From contig NC_090184.1 in NCBI RefSeq assembly GCF_024679245.1, forward strand, positions 5,212,547 through 5,276,546: a stretch of 64,000 nucleotides of DNA. Reading direction: 5' to 3'. Source of the DNA: Pseudorasbora parva. Its lineage: Eukaryota > Chordata > Actinopteri > Cypriniformes > Gobionidae. The position numbers and the translations under genes were made by a program. This document shows, in pieces, positions 23,634-34,663 of this stretch. The stretch's first letter is position 1; the number at the start of each line of letters is the position of its first letter. Under the pieces are notes generated by a model, which saw only the letters and a program-made list of their open reading frames with translations, was not told where the DNA came from and did not search any database.

Positions 23634-23738
23634 GTACAGCATCTCTATACCTCACCCTTCGCTTCTCGGAAGTGAGAACATGACTCATAAAAAAAGCCTG
23701 GATTGTGTACCTGTGACGTGGGCTCGCTGAATAGAGTC

Positions 23739-23768
23739 GGTGTGTGTGTGTGTGTGTGTGTGTGTGTG
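23739..23768. repeat. (TG)n microsatellite
   Basis: About 15 uninterrupted TG units. Confidence 0.9.
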
Positions 23769-24008
23769 GTGTCAGCTGGTGACAGCCGTGCCTGCCGCTG
23801 CAATGCCACCCTGCCAAGAACAGAGTGACCAGGAGAGGAGGAAGAGGAGGGGGAAAAAAAGAGAAAGAGGCTAGTTCTTCATTCAGCAGAGGAACCCTCA
23901 ACTATCAAGAATTGAGCTAATGCTCTAGCGCCCCCTGGTGTTCACATATCAATATAAGCACTCCGAACACTTTTGATCACTCAAACATGTTTGATTTAAA
24001 ATCTAATT

Positions 24009-24823
24009 ACAGTTTTTCTCAGTCGCTTTGGTACATTTCTCAGATAAGAATTGAAATTCTCAAAACTACCTGTTCAATTCTCACATCATTGTGTCACTTG
24101 TGCACATCAAAAAATTCAGGTTCTCATTTCTTTGAACAAGTTGCAAATGCTTTGGTACATCCATGCAAATGATTATGTCCAATTCTCTGCTGTTTCCTAC
24201 ATTATCAGTTGCTTATGTCATGTTGATCAAAATGTATTATACTGTTGAATAGTCCCCCCCCCCCCCCCCACAACATTTAGGCACACGCTCATAGCATAAG
24301 TCTTTACATGCAAAATGGTTGAAAAAGTTATCATAATATGTCAAGCATATTTCTATACTTTCTATATTTCCATTAGACTTTTTTCTAAATCTGTCCTGAA
24401 TCTGTAAATTGCTCCCAGGTGAATCTTGACTTTCTCTTACGAAGGTGCTTCTCATGAAACATCAACTAGCAGAGATATACATATTTCCATCAGAATTTAT
24501 AATTTTAGCCATAGTTTCCATCAGAACATCCCTCCAGAGTAAACTGTTATATTGACAACATGACTAAACAATTTGACTGTCTTATCCGCACACAATGACA
24601 CAAGGACTTGTCATTCTGATGGCACTGACATGTTCATTGACACAGATATTTACTTCTGAGAGATGAACTAAAGATTTTGAGCAAGAGAGCGGCTTTTGCA
24701 GGTTCTCCATGGTGTTTTCTTTTGCTATTTGTACAAATTGTTTGGAGAAATGCACTTACTGTCTTTCTGTTTTACTGTTCTGTTTGATTCGAGAAATGTA
24801 CCAAAGCGACTGAGAAAAACTGT
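24009..24823. mobile_element. TIR element with perfect 33-bp terminal inverted repeats
   Basis: Positions 24009-24041 (starting ACAGTTTTTCTCAGTCGC) are exactly the reverse complement of 24791-24823 (ending GCGACTGAGAAAAACTGT). The 815-bp interior is AT-rich with a C-run at 24250-24268 and no transposase-like frame, so the element is non-autonomous. I see no clear target duplication. Confidence 0.75.
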
Positions 24824-25117
24824 AAGAGTGTCAGTTTATAACAGTCTGACTTTTCATGTTTATTTAAATAGACAATGATATTAGACAAAATCAACATGTT
24901 AAAGATTGTGTTGTTTAATGAGGAAATCATCCTTTATGAGGCTCCCTACTATTGCTCATGCTTTATTACCATTGCTTATAGACATTAGAATAGATACTGA
25001 GATTCATTATTTTCTACAGGTGTGACTGGAATGCAATGTTGCTTTTGAAATGGGGTCAGTTAGAGTAGCTTTATTCTGTATTCTCGCAGTACTGCAGTGT
25101 GCCCTGATATAACAGCG
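24824..25117. other. Spacer, nothing recognised
   Basis: AT-rich single-copy-looking sequence between the 33-bp TIR element and a pentanucleotide array. Confidence 0.4.
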
Positions 25118-25250
25118 CTTCTCTTCTCTTCTCTTCTCTTCTCTTCTCTTCTCTTCTCTTCTCTTCTCTTCTCTTCTCTTCTCTTCTCTTCTCTTCTCTT
25201 CTCTTCTCTTCTCTTCTCTTCTCTTCTCTTCTCTTCTCTTCTCTTCTCTT
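25118..25250. repeat. (CTTCT)n pentanucleotide array
   Basis: 133 bp, about 26 near-perfect units. It is a pure polypyrimidine/polypurine tract, able in principle to form triplex (H-DNA). The minus-strand frame reading RREEK repeats is an artefact of the period. Confidence 0.95.
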
Positions 25251-25261
25251 CAATCTATAAA

Positions 25262-26690
25262 TTGCAATAAAGGCACAACATAATGACCTAATATTGTGTT
25301 GGTCCCCCTTTTGCTGCCAGAACAGCCCTGACCCATCGAGGCATGGACTCCACTAGACCTCTGAAGGTGTGCTGTGGTATCTGGCACCAAGATGTTAGCA
25401 GAAGATCATTTAAGTCCTGTTAATGGGTTTGTTTGCCCATATCATCTATTTTAGGTTAATCTTATTTGGCTTACTGTCCACTGATAAGAAGCTCGATGAA
25501 GCAGCTTCAGCTCGAGCTCGAGCTCTGATAAACCTTCCACAGAGACTAAAATGAAGGTGGAGTTTGGGGAGGTGCAGGTGAGATGCTGGAACAGCTGAGA
25601 CTGAGGCCCTGTCCACACGAAGCCAGCGCTTTCCCAATCCAATCTTTTTTTCCCCCTCGTTTCAAGAAATATCTGCGTCCACACAAGATTACCGAAACTG
25701 ACTAAAAACGATGTAGTTTGCATGCCAGGCCAGTGTGTGGCGCTGTAATTCTGCCACAGAAATACACTAAAAACGGAGAAGAAGAGTTGTGGCTATAAGG
25801 GGTATAGCAGTGGTCGGAGGTGAGGCAAAATCTCACAATAAATAACAATAAATACATTTGCTACTTAACAGATGTGTTTTATTAATGCCTACACCTACCC
25901 CAACCCAAAAAATACCGTTACAATAATGCAGATACGTTAATTAAATGACGCGATATTGATGTGCGCATGCCCAGCGCCTGTAGTTGTATCCCTTAACTCT
26001 TTCACCGTGCTGGACGTAGTGTGATGACATCAACGTTTTAGAAAATATACTGATTGGCTGTACACACGCAAACGGAAGATGATCGTTTTCAGATTTATCC
26101 ACTTTGGGACCCGGTTTCAGAAAATATCGGATTCATGTTTCCAGAACGCGGGATCAGTGTGGGTGAAACGCTGATACGGTACAAAATGTATACGTATACA
26201 GCTAAACGCGTCTCCGTGTGGACGATGGGGCCTGAAGAGAGGTAAGCAGCTGCTTATATGCTCTGGCTGTTGGTTGGAAGATTAGATGGGTTTGCTCCGC
26301 CCTAAATTATGTTTAGGAACTTCACTAAGTTGCAAGGTGGGGCTTCCATGGATCGGACTTGTTTGTTCAATACATCCTACAGATGCTCGATTGGATTGAG
26401 ATCTGGGGAATTTGGAAGCCAAGTCAACACCTCAAACTTGTTGTTGTGCTCCTCAAACCATTCCTGAACCATTTTTGCCGTTTTTACCATTTCCATGAAA
26501 GGCTGAACATGGTCTGTAACAATGCTTATGAAGGTGGTACATGTTTAAGTAACATCTTCATGGATGGCAGGACCCAAGTTTTCCCAGCAGAACATCGCCC
26601 AAAGCATCACACTGCCTCCGCCTCTGTGCCTTTAATCAGTGTCATTGACTTCACGCTTTAGTGGTCATAATGTTATGCCTGCTCGATATA
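25262..26690 (-). pseudogene. Tc1-like transposon relic, family B copy 2, minus strand and split
   Basis: 25270-25423 and 26332-26680 are the reverse complement of family B (compare 6330-6650 and 52140-52377). Shared blocks include GTTGGTCCCCCTTTTGCTGC and the far end CATAATGTTATGCCTGCTCG. About 0.9 kb of unrelated sequence separates the halves, at the position where the intact family reads continuously. The transposase is broken by stops and frameshifts in both halves. Confidence 0.75.
25605..26232. mobile_element. MITE with GGCCCTGTCCACACG ends, nested in the family B relic
   Basis: The left end GGCCCTGTCCACACGAAGCC pairs with the reverse complement of the right end (GGCCCCATCGTCCACACGGA). 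About 630 bp with CpG-rich margins and no domain-bearing frame. It sits within the larger foreign segment that splits the Tc1-like copy. Confidence 0.6.
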
Positions 26691-26931
26691 TATACATATG
26701 AAGACTTCAGATGCAAAAACCTGTCTGACACTATATGTAACACTTTTTAACACTGAGCATGTCCCAAATTCGTGGTGTTCTTCTGAGAGAGGCAGCTTTT
26801 CATATGTACACTTTGGCACTTTAGTTTTCCTCTTCAGGATGTTTTGCGCTTATAACTCTTTTTAACACCAAGCACGTCCCCCTCTTTATATTCTTGTTCA
26901 TGTATTTCATGAAGTGTCACTAGTGCTACAC
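26691..26931. other. Spacer, nothing recognised
   Basis: No supported feature. Confidence 0.4.
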
Positions 26932-27376
26932 AGGGGTGCCACTAAGGGGAGGAATGTTAGGACGATTCTAAGGGCCCACGCACTTTTGGGGTCACCAGAG
27001 ATTGGTTTTATTAATTGTAACAGTACAAGTAGTAAAATAAATTGCATGGTTCTGTCCTGTCGTACGTGGCCTAGAGTCACTGAGTAAGATCAAACTGTGA
27101 CAGAAACAATCAGTTTGCAAAGACTGCATCAACCAAAGCTCAGCTTCGCGAAGGGAAATATGCAGGTCAGGAATTATATGGTGACTAAGAAGAAAAAGAG
27201 ATGGTGATACGATATTGTGCTATCTAACACAGATACACATATGGATCATTAAATTGCAGACAAAGATTTTGGATCGCTATAGGTTGGTTGGTTTGTATGT
27301 TTGGTGCGTAATGGCTTTGGTAGGGAGCCCAACCTCATATTCTTTCATAGGGCCCAAAATTGCCAGCGGCGCCCCT
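26932..27376. mobile_element. Probable MITE with AGGGGYGCCRCT ends
   Basis: The left end AGGGGTGCCACTAAGG and the reverse complement of the right end (AGGGGCGCCGCTGGC) agree at most of the first 12 bases. Both ends carry a GGGCCCA word a short way inside. About 445 bp, non-coding. The TIRs are short, so this is a tentative call. Confidence 0.45.
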
Positions 27377-27900
27377 TGGGCTATATATTTACATACAGCG
27401 ATATACATGAGACAGTAAAATCTTTAACAATAAACAAGTATACACCAAGTTCAACAGTTTTTCTAACTAACACTTTTCAGTTAACTTTAATTAATGTCTT
27501 AATTGTAAACATCCAGTAATCTGTACTATTCACATACTATATCTTGTTTAAGTTTACTTGATTGGTTTCTGTAGCATTTTGTCAAGCAAAGAACAAAAAT
27601 GGGTTTTGAGGCAGGGCATTTTTCTCTTAGGACTTTTCACTCATTTCCTCCACTTCTGCAGTTATCTTTCTCTAGTTGCGTTTCTCAAAGTCATCTTAAA
27701 TGTTGAATGTTGTCAACAGAACAATTTGAGAGAACATCACATAAGCTGAGTTCATAAATTGATAAACTCACCATTATGGGGATCCGTGTTCCCTTTGGTT
27801 GGGCTCTTGAAACTTAATTTATATGATAGTAAATCGCTTCCTATTGATGCAATAAGAAATCACAGTTATTTGGTTTTAAAGGAAGGGAATTAATACATAA
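27377..27900. other. Spacer, nothing recognised
   Basis: AT-rich sequence; the 60-70 codon frames here carry no domain. Confidence 0.4.
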
Positions 27901-28106
27901 GCCCTGTTCCCACCGAAATTACCCGGAACAATTTGTCCCAGGAACTTTCTTCCTCTCAGACCTGCTGCTGTCTGTGTTTCCATCTTGGTCTAATGTACGA
28001 CGAAGATTAGTCTGGTGACGTAGGACTGCGCGTGAGTCTTTCAGGTTCCCACTGGATTTCGTCATCCGCAAATTAATAAAGCCTGAACTTTGTCCATGGT
28101 CTATTG

Positions 28107-28111
28107 GTCAT
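28107..28111. repeat. Gypsy TSD, left copy
   Basis: GTCAT directly before LTR 1; the same five bases follow LTR 2 at 37377-37381. A 5-bp duplication is typical of Ty3/gypsy integration. Confidence 0.8.
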
Positions 28112-28582
28112 TGATACAAGCATGTCAGGCTCCACCCTCTCCCAGACACAACAATCACTCCCAGACACAACAATCACAATCACCAGAGTACTGATTGCAC
28201 GCATCTGCACTTCATCAGCACTGCAATCACCACCTGCACTTAAGCCCCGCACATTCACTCAGTCACTGTCCGGTCTCGTTTGCACATGCTCACGCTACTG
28301 CTTGCTTCCACGGACTTACCTGCATTACCTACCTGTTCTCCTTGTCTCCCGAGTGTCTCTTCGTCCTGTCTCCCGGCTCCCTGTCTCCATCGCTCCATCA
28401 CTGCATCACTCCATTATCCCGATCTCCTGAGTTTCTGCAACAAGACATACAGTATCACCATTGTTATCATCCCCATTAGATTTACCCTGCTATTACTCAC
28501 CTCATCTGCTCACTTCCTGGTTCAGTTTAATAAACTCTGTTTACACTGTCATCAGTTCTCCGTGTCACCTCTGTTTGTAACA
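28112..28582 (+). repeat. Gypsy LTR 1
   Basis: 471 bp, starting TGATACAAGC and ending TTTGTAACA. It carries two local duplications absent from LTR 2: a repeat of CTCCCAGACACAACAATCA near 28136-28173 and an extra CACTGCAT near 28397. Together these account for the 27-bp length difference. AATAAA occurs at 28529-28534. Confidence 0.88.
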
Positions 28583-28613
28583 GAAGGCCAGACCAACACT
28601 GCACAGCACCAGG

Positions 28614-29270
28614 ATGAGCACCCCAGATCCCTTCAAGGAGCTTGTCGACGCTGTTCGGCGAGCTCTTCCCTCCAGCGCACCTGCACCTTCACCAGCGAGC
28701 ACTTCTGGAAACAACACCGCTTCTTCTTCCCCTCCTGAGTGTGCCAGTCCCATGGCCAGACCAGCGCCCTACTCTGGTTAGGCGGAGGATTGCAACGGGT
28801 TTCTGCTTCAATGTTCGCTGGTCCTGGAGCTGCAGCTGTGCTTATATCCACATGATCAAGGCAAAGGTGGTGTACATCTCTTCGGAAAAGCGTCCTGGGA
28901 TTCGTTGATCGGTGAGCAACTTTAGCAAAGCATAAAGCAAGGCATAAAGCATAAAGCATAAATCACCTAAAGCAAGGTTCTCAGTCTGTAAATGAGTACG
29001 CTCTACAGTTTTGAACCCTCACTGCTGTCAGTGGTTGGAATGAGCAATCCCTGATAACGACCTACCGACAGGGTCTGGATCCTTGAGTGTGGCTGCATCT
29101 CGCTGCATACGAAGATACCATTGGGCTAGAATGGTTCATTCAACTCTCCATCCAACATCTCCAGGAAGACAGGAGAAGTCCTGAAGTGGGGCGACATCTG
29201 TTTCCCGGACTGCTTCCCATCTCCACTGGTACATCCCTTTCCTCTTTTCCATGATCTTCCTGTCTGCTTC
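28614..29270 (+). pseudogene. Gypsy gag remnant
   Basis: From 28614 a frame starts MSTPDPFKELVDAVRRAL, the kind of N-terminus seen in fish gypsy gag. After a stop near 28780, gag-like text reappears: CNGFLLQCSL in about 28795-28830, and from about 28980 SVNEYALQF, a stop, TLTAVSGWNEQSL and TTYRQGLDP. Gag forms the particle core that packages the element RNA. Stops, frame changes and loss of the zinc-knuckle end make it non-functional. LINE 2 is inserted just beyond it. Confidence 0.7.
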
Positions 29271-29285
29271 AAGTCCATCGAGAGT
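29271..29285. repeat. Target-site duplication of LINE 2, left copy
   Basis: AAGTCCATCGAGAGT, identical to 35042-35056. The perfect 15-bp match defines the LINE 2 insertion inside the gypsy element. Confidence 0.9.
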
Positions 29286-29323
29286 GAAGGGGCGCTAGAG
29301 AGCAGAAGGGGCGCTAGAGAGCA
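29286..29323 (+). repeat. Tandem duplication at the LINE 2 5' terminus
   Basis: GAAGGGGCGCTAGAGAGCA occurs twice head to tail, starting at the first base after the TSD. It may be the element's own repeated 5' start or a duplication made at insertion. Confidence 0.85.
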
Positions 29324-29438
29324 ACACATGGAGTAGGACGCGTTTTCACTCAGCTCCGTCACACTTTAGGAAATAAATCATCTAAAACTTCGTTTTTCCT
29401 GCTAAATTTGATAATTTAGCATAATTAACACACAGAGG

Positions 29439-30323
29439 ATGAATAAATCCAAAAAGACTGTCAAAAAAGCCCCGTCCCCGGCTGCAGACACTATGGAAGG
29501 CAATCCAGCAAGTCCGAAGTTAGCCGATGCAAACACTTGCGGTCAAGTTAACTCCGTTAATGTGATCACAGACACCGATGTCTGTCAACCTTTGGAGGGT
29601 GAAGACGAGCCTTCACCTAAGGCTATTCTTTCAGCCATTAAAAAGATGGACTGTTCCATGAACGCCAGATTTAATGACTTGGAGGCTTCCCTGTCAGGAG
29701 TGAAGTCAACGCTAGCGGCCAATACATCCCGTATCGTTGACCTGGAGGAGGCTAGCACTGATTATGAGCGCCGCGTCTCTCATTTGGAGCATCTTTGCGC
29801 CAATTTATCACAGGAGAATACATCTCTGAAGTCTAAAGTAACGGATTTAGAGGCCAGATCCCGCAGGCAAAATATCAAGATCGCAGGTCTCCCTGAGAAC
29901 GTCGAGAAGGGCAACCCGACACAGTTTGTTTCTGGCCTGTTTCCTTCGCTACTGGGCGAAGCTAACTTTCCGGGTGGTGTAAAGGTTGACCGAGCTCACC
30001 GCATCGGCCCCGTCATGAACAACAGGCCGCGAGTTATGATTGCCAGGATTCATCATGATGCTGTTAAGACTGAAATACTGCGGCTTGCTCGTAACCAAAG
30101 CCCGCTCTTTTTTGAGGGGGGCCGTATCAGTATCTTTCCAGACTTTCCAGCAGAGGTGTCCTCCCAACGCAAGCAGTTTGACGGAGCACGGGAGAAACTA
30201 AGAGCTAAAGGAATAAAATATGGTCTGCTGTATCCGGCCCGTCTCATCTTCACCCATGAGAAGACGAAGAAAATATTCTCGTCCCCGCAGGAGGCCGAAT
30301 CATACATTGACAGTCTCTCGTAG
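29439..30323 (+). CDS. LINE 2 ORF1p, L1-type RNA-binding protein
   Basis: 294 codons, intact. It begins with a Lys-rich MNKSKKTVKKAP segment, then an acidic low-complexity part to about residue 65. A coiled-coil-like segment covers about 70-140 (LEASLSGVKSTLAANTSRIV through LSQENTSLKSKVTDLEARSR). The RRM begins with RRQNIKIAGLPENVEKG at about 143-159, and VDRAHRIG sits near residue 188. The C-terminal domain has RKQFDGAREKLRAKGIKYGL and YPARLIF. The layout is the same as LINE 1 ORF1 with low sequence similarity. Role by family: chaperone that binds the element RNA. Confidence 0.86.
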   Translation: MNKSKKTVKKAPSPAADTMEGNPASPKLADANTCGQVNSVNVITDTDVCQPLEGEDEPSPKAILSAIKKMDCSMNARFNDLEASLSGVKSTLAANTSRIVDLEEASTDYERRVSHLEHLCANLSQENTSLKSKVTDLEARSRRQNIKIAGLPENVEKGNPTQFVSGLFPSLLGEANFPGGVKVDRAHRIGPVMNNRPRVMIARIHHDAVKTEILRLARNQSPLFFEGGRISIFPDFPAEVSSQRKQFDGAREKLRAKGIKYGLLYPARLIFTHEKTKKIFSSPQEAESYIDSLS

Positions 30324-30872
30324 CGATGGAACGTGAAGTATACTGTGGTACATCATGGTAAGACACTATTCCAAGCTTTGGTGACCAATCCATTGACTCG
30401 ATGAGCGTGACTTGAAGGATCAGTCGGCCTATACTTTGTCACTAAGGACTTAACAAAGTCGAAGATTGCCCATATGTATATGCTTTTGTGTTTATGTGTA
30501 ACGTACATAGAATTTTCATTATACGCGAATTTTTTCCTGATCATTATGAGTGGAGGCGGAGCTGTGTGTGGTTTTTTTTTCTTTGAAAAAGAAGAAGAAC
30601 AGTTAGGTTCGCCGGTCGAATTTTTTCTTTTTTTTTCTTTCTTTTTTCCGCTTCATCTTTGTGTTCCGTTCAGCTGTCCCACGTTTAAATGGGGTATTTA
30701 GATTTTCGCTGGGGTTCGAGAAGCGAGTTTATTGGGTTAAAAGTATGTCAGCTCTTTTCTATATTGCTAATGTTTATTTGTTTTTCTTTCTGTTTTGTAC
30801 ATCTAACAATGCCTATCCTTGTACTTAATTGTCACTTATTTTACCCTATGTTTTACCTCAAGCTGCACTCTG

Positions 30873-33800
30873 ATGACCTCCCTTAAGAAGCATTTGAATA
30901 TTCTGAGCTGGAATGTGCGGGGTTTAAATGATATTGTTAAAAGATCTAAAGTCTTCGCGCATTTGAATAGTCTGCACGCAGATATATTATTTCTACAAGA
31001 GACTCATATTAAGCATTCCTGCGCTCACAGACTTAGATGTAGGTGGATAGGCCAAATGTACCACTCTACTTTCTCTTCAAAGGCCCGTGGAGTATCTATA
31101 TTAATACGCAAAAATATTCCCTTTCAACATTTGTCCACTAAACAGGATATCAATGGTCGTTATCTTATGGTGACTGGCACTATTTTAGAGAAACATGTTA
31201 CATTTGTGAACGTGTACGCTCCTAATTTTGATGACCCACATTTTTTCCGATCTGTTTTTAATATCATACCTAATGTTGACTCCACTCATCTTATTATTGG
31301 AGGGGACTTTAATTGCATCCTGGACCCTTTTATGGATAGGCACTCCCCCAGCCCTCCCAAACCATCTAACTCGGCTACTGTTCTTAATAATCTCATTCAT
31401 TCACTGAATATACTTGATATTTGGAGACTTCATCACCCTATTGACAAAGACTATTCTTTTTTCTCTAATGTTCATAACTCGTATACAAGGATTGACTATT
31501 TTTTAACTGATTCCAAATTAACCCCCAAGATCTTAACCTCTAAATATCACAATATTTTAATATCTGATCACTCCCCGGTTTCTATTGCAGTAGACTTTGG
31601 AATGGAAACCCCCCCCTATTCTTGGCGTTTCAATCCCACTTTGTTAAATGAGGACCGTTTTAAAGAAACTTTTGCCACCCGTATTGCTGAATTTCTTACT
31701 CTGAATGATAAGGGGGACGTGTCTGATTCAACTTTATGGGAAGCTCTTAAAGCTGTCATTAGAGGCCAGATTATAGCTTTCCAAGCAGAACAGAAAAAAC
31801 AGAGGGGCAAAAGGCTTTCAGAAATAGAGTCGGAGTTGCCAGTGCTTGAGCATCAGTTCAAACTCACATCGTCCAATTTAATTTTGTCGAGTATTATGAA
31901 GCTCAAATATGAATATAATACACTATTATCTGACCAAATTAGCTCCTTGTTATTAAAGATAAAACAGAAACAATTTGAGTTAGGTGACAAACCCAATCGC
32001 TTGTTAGCTCGTCAGCTTAGGGGCATACAAGCTAGTAGAGCCATAAAAACCATTAAGTTAAAATCCGGGGCCTTGACCAATAAACCAATAGAAATAAATA
32101 ATGTATTCCGGGAATTCTATCAGGAATTGTATTCCTCTCAAAGTAGTGTAGACTCATTGGATATTACAAAATTCCTTTGTTCCCTCGGACTTCCTAAAAT
32201 CAGTGAAGATGCGAGGGAAAACTTAAACTCAGATATTACGTTGGAAGAAGTTCTTACAGCTATTAGAAGTTTTCCCAATGGTAAGGCAGCTGGCCCAGAT
32301 GGTTTCTCCATAGAATTTTATAAAGCTTTTTCTAATCAAATTGGCCCCTTAATATTACGGATGTTTAAAAATTCTATTGAAAACAAGAAATTACCAGAAA
32401 CACTTTACTCTGCAAATATTGCACTGATCCTAAAAAAAGATAAAGATAGTACGGACCCTTCCTCTTATAGACCCATTTCTCTTCTCGGTAATGATCTTAA
32501 AATATTTACTAAAATCTTGGCAAATAGGTTAAGTAAATGTATTAGCTCAATAATACATGAAGACCAAACAGGTTTTATCCCCGGTAGATTTTCTTTTCAT
32601 AATGTACGTAGGCTCATGAATATTGTGTATCGGGGTAAAGGAAAACATGATAAAATAGCCATTCTAGCGCTGGATGCTTATAAAGCATTTGACAGTGTAG
32701 AATGGTCCTACATATTAAGCACCATTGAGGAATTTGGTCTGGGACAAAAATTTTCTTCGTGGGTTGAGATGTTGTACCTTTGCCCCTCTGCCTCTGTTCT
32801 TACAAATAATAACAGATCACTCCCTTTCCTCCTCCATCGTGGTACCCGCCAGGGCTGCCCATTGAGCCCTTTACTTTTCGCTATCGCGATGGAACCTTTA
32901 GCAATAAGTATAAGAAATCATCCGCATATATCCCCTGTCATGATGGGGGGTGTAAAACACCAGATTTCGCTATATGCGGATGATGTTCTTCTTTTTCTTT
33001 CAGAGCCAGAGAGATCGCTGCCTTTCTTGTTTGACCTAATCAGGGAATTTGGTACCCTCTCTGGATACACTGTTAACTGGCAGAAAAGTGAGTTCATGCC
33101 ATTATACGACACTATGGATCCAGATTTTGTTAATAATCTCCCTTTTAGAACTGCAAGCAAATTAAAATATCTTGGTATCACTGTCCCAAGACATTTCAAA
33201 AATGTATATGAAACAAATCACAAAGTTATGATAGACAAACTGAAGAGTGATGTAGAGACCTGGCGAGTACTTCCTTTAACAATGATTGGTCGAGTCAACG
33301 CAATCAAAATGGTCACCTTACCCAGGTTTCTCTATTTGTTTCAAAATGTTCCAATCTCCCTAGCCCAGTCATTTTTTAAGACACTTGATTCAGTGATCAT
33401 GCCATTTATTTGGGGGTATAAAGCCCATCGGATATCTAAAGCACATATCTGTAAATCGAAAGATGTAGGAGGTCTTGGCCTTCCCTGTTTTCAGCACTAC
33501 TATTGGGCAGCCAACCTAAGGGCCTTAATGTACTGGCGTAGTGCATATCCCGAGGTATTGAATACCACCATTCCTGCATGGCTCGTTATTGAGCGGGATA
33601 TTCAAAATTCCTCCCTTCCCGCTTTACTTTTTGCAGGAAATAAACCTATTAGAACATTTAAGAAATGTAACCCCATTATTGTTAATTCTCTTAAGATTTG
33701 GTATCAGATTAGAAAGATCTTCAAACTTCCTCAAACGTGTTCTCTTACTCCTATAGCCTATAACCACGCATTTCCTCCCTCACAGACAGATAAAACTTTT

Positions 33801-34663
33801 TTATCTTGGAAAGAAAAAGGAATTGTATCCATAAGTGATTTATACATTAACAATGTATTTGCTTCTTTCGCCCAGCTTAGACAAAAGTTTGGACTACCCC
33901 CTTCTCATTTTTTCAGGTATTTACAAGTACGAAGCTATGTTAAAGTAATATACCTAACTTTGAATCCTATAAACCCCCTGAACATCTTTATTATTGTATG
34001 ACTTCTGAACTTAACATGAAGGGTCTTGTTTCTAAATTTGTTGAATGCCTAAATGACTCCAGAGTTCCTCCTACACAACATTTAAAGATGTCATGGGAAA
34101 AAGACTTGGGTATAGATATTTCAGAAGACTCCTGGGCAGAGGCCCTCCGCAGTATTAAGTCTTGCTCCATCAGTTCTAATTTTCAACTGATACAATATAA
34201 AGCTGTGCATAGATTGCACTACTCCCGTACAAAGTTACATTCTATATATCCCTCTGTCTCACCTTTGTGTATCAAATGCAAGTCCAATGAGGGGACATTA
34301 GCTCACTTATTCTGGTTCTGCCCAAAAATATGTAAATTCTGGTCTGAGGTCTTTTGTTTTTACTCAAAGTTACTTAAGAATGATTTTCCCCATGATCCCC
34401 TTGTTGCAATATTAGGCTGGGCCCCTTCTTTAGAGACCTTTAGCTTTAATCAAATCCAGACGATACAATATGGGATGACAATAGCGAAGAAGGCAATTCT
34501 GTTGATGTGGAACAAAGAATTTGTACCTAAATTTGAGATGTGGTTAGCAGAGTTTAGCAGTGTGCTACATATGGAAAAGATCAGATATGAAATTGCTGGT
34601 AAACCGAAGAAATTCTTACAGATTTGGAACCCCTTTATGGAATTTCTGGAAAGGGATGATTGA
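30873..34663 (+). pseudogene. LINE 2 ORF2: endonuclease-reverse transcriptase with one frameshift
   Basis: The frame from 30873 (chosen ATG: MTSLKKHLNILSWNVRGLND) runs to a stop at 33999-34001, and a second frame from 33998 carries on to 34663; about 1,260 codons in all. The endonuclease keeps WNVRGLN, QETHIK, GGDFNC, RIDYFL (Asp codon at 31494) and SDHSP (31563-31577), so its active site looks complete. The RT shows GKAAGPDGFSIEFY, TGFIPGRFS, GTRQGCPLSPLLF and YADDV (32973-32984). A C-terminal CX2C...HX4C motif lies near 34267-34323. Sequence after about 33960 already reads sensibly in the second frame, so a single indel at about 33940-33965 explains the break. Confidence 0.88.

Noticed and set aside
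28104..28738. Frames of 94-152 codons over LTR 1 and its flank
   Set aside because: Pyrimidine-rich LTR sequence gives Ser/Leu/His-rich frames by composition; the same appears over LTR 2.
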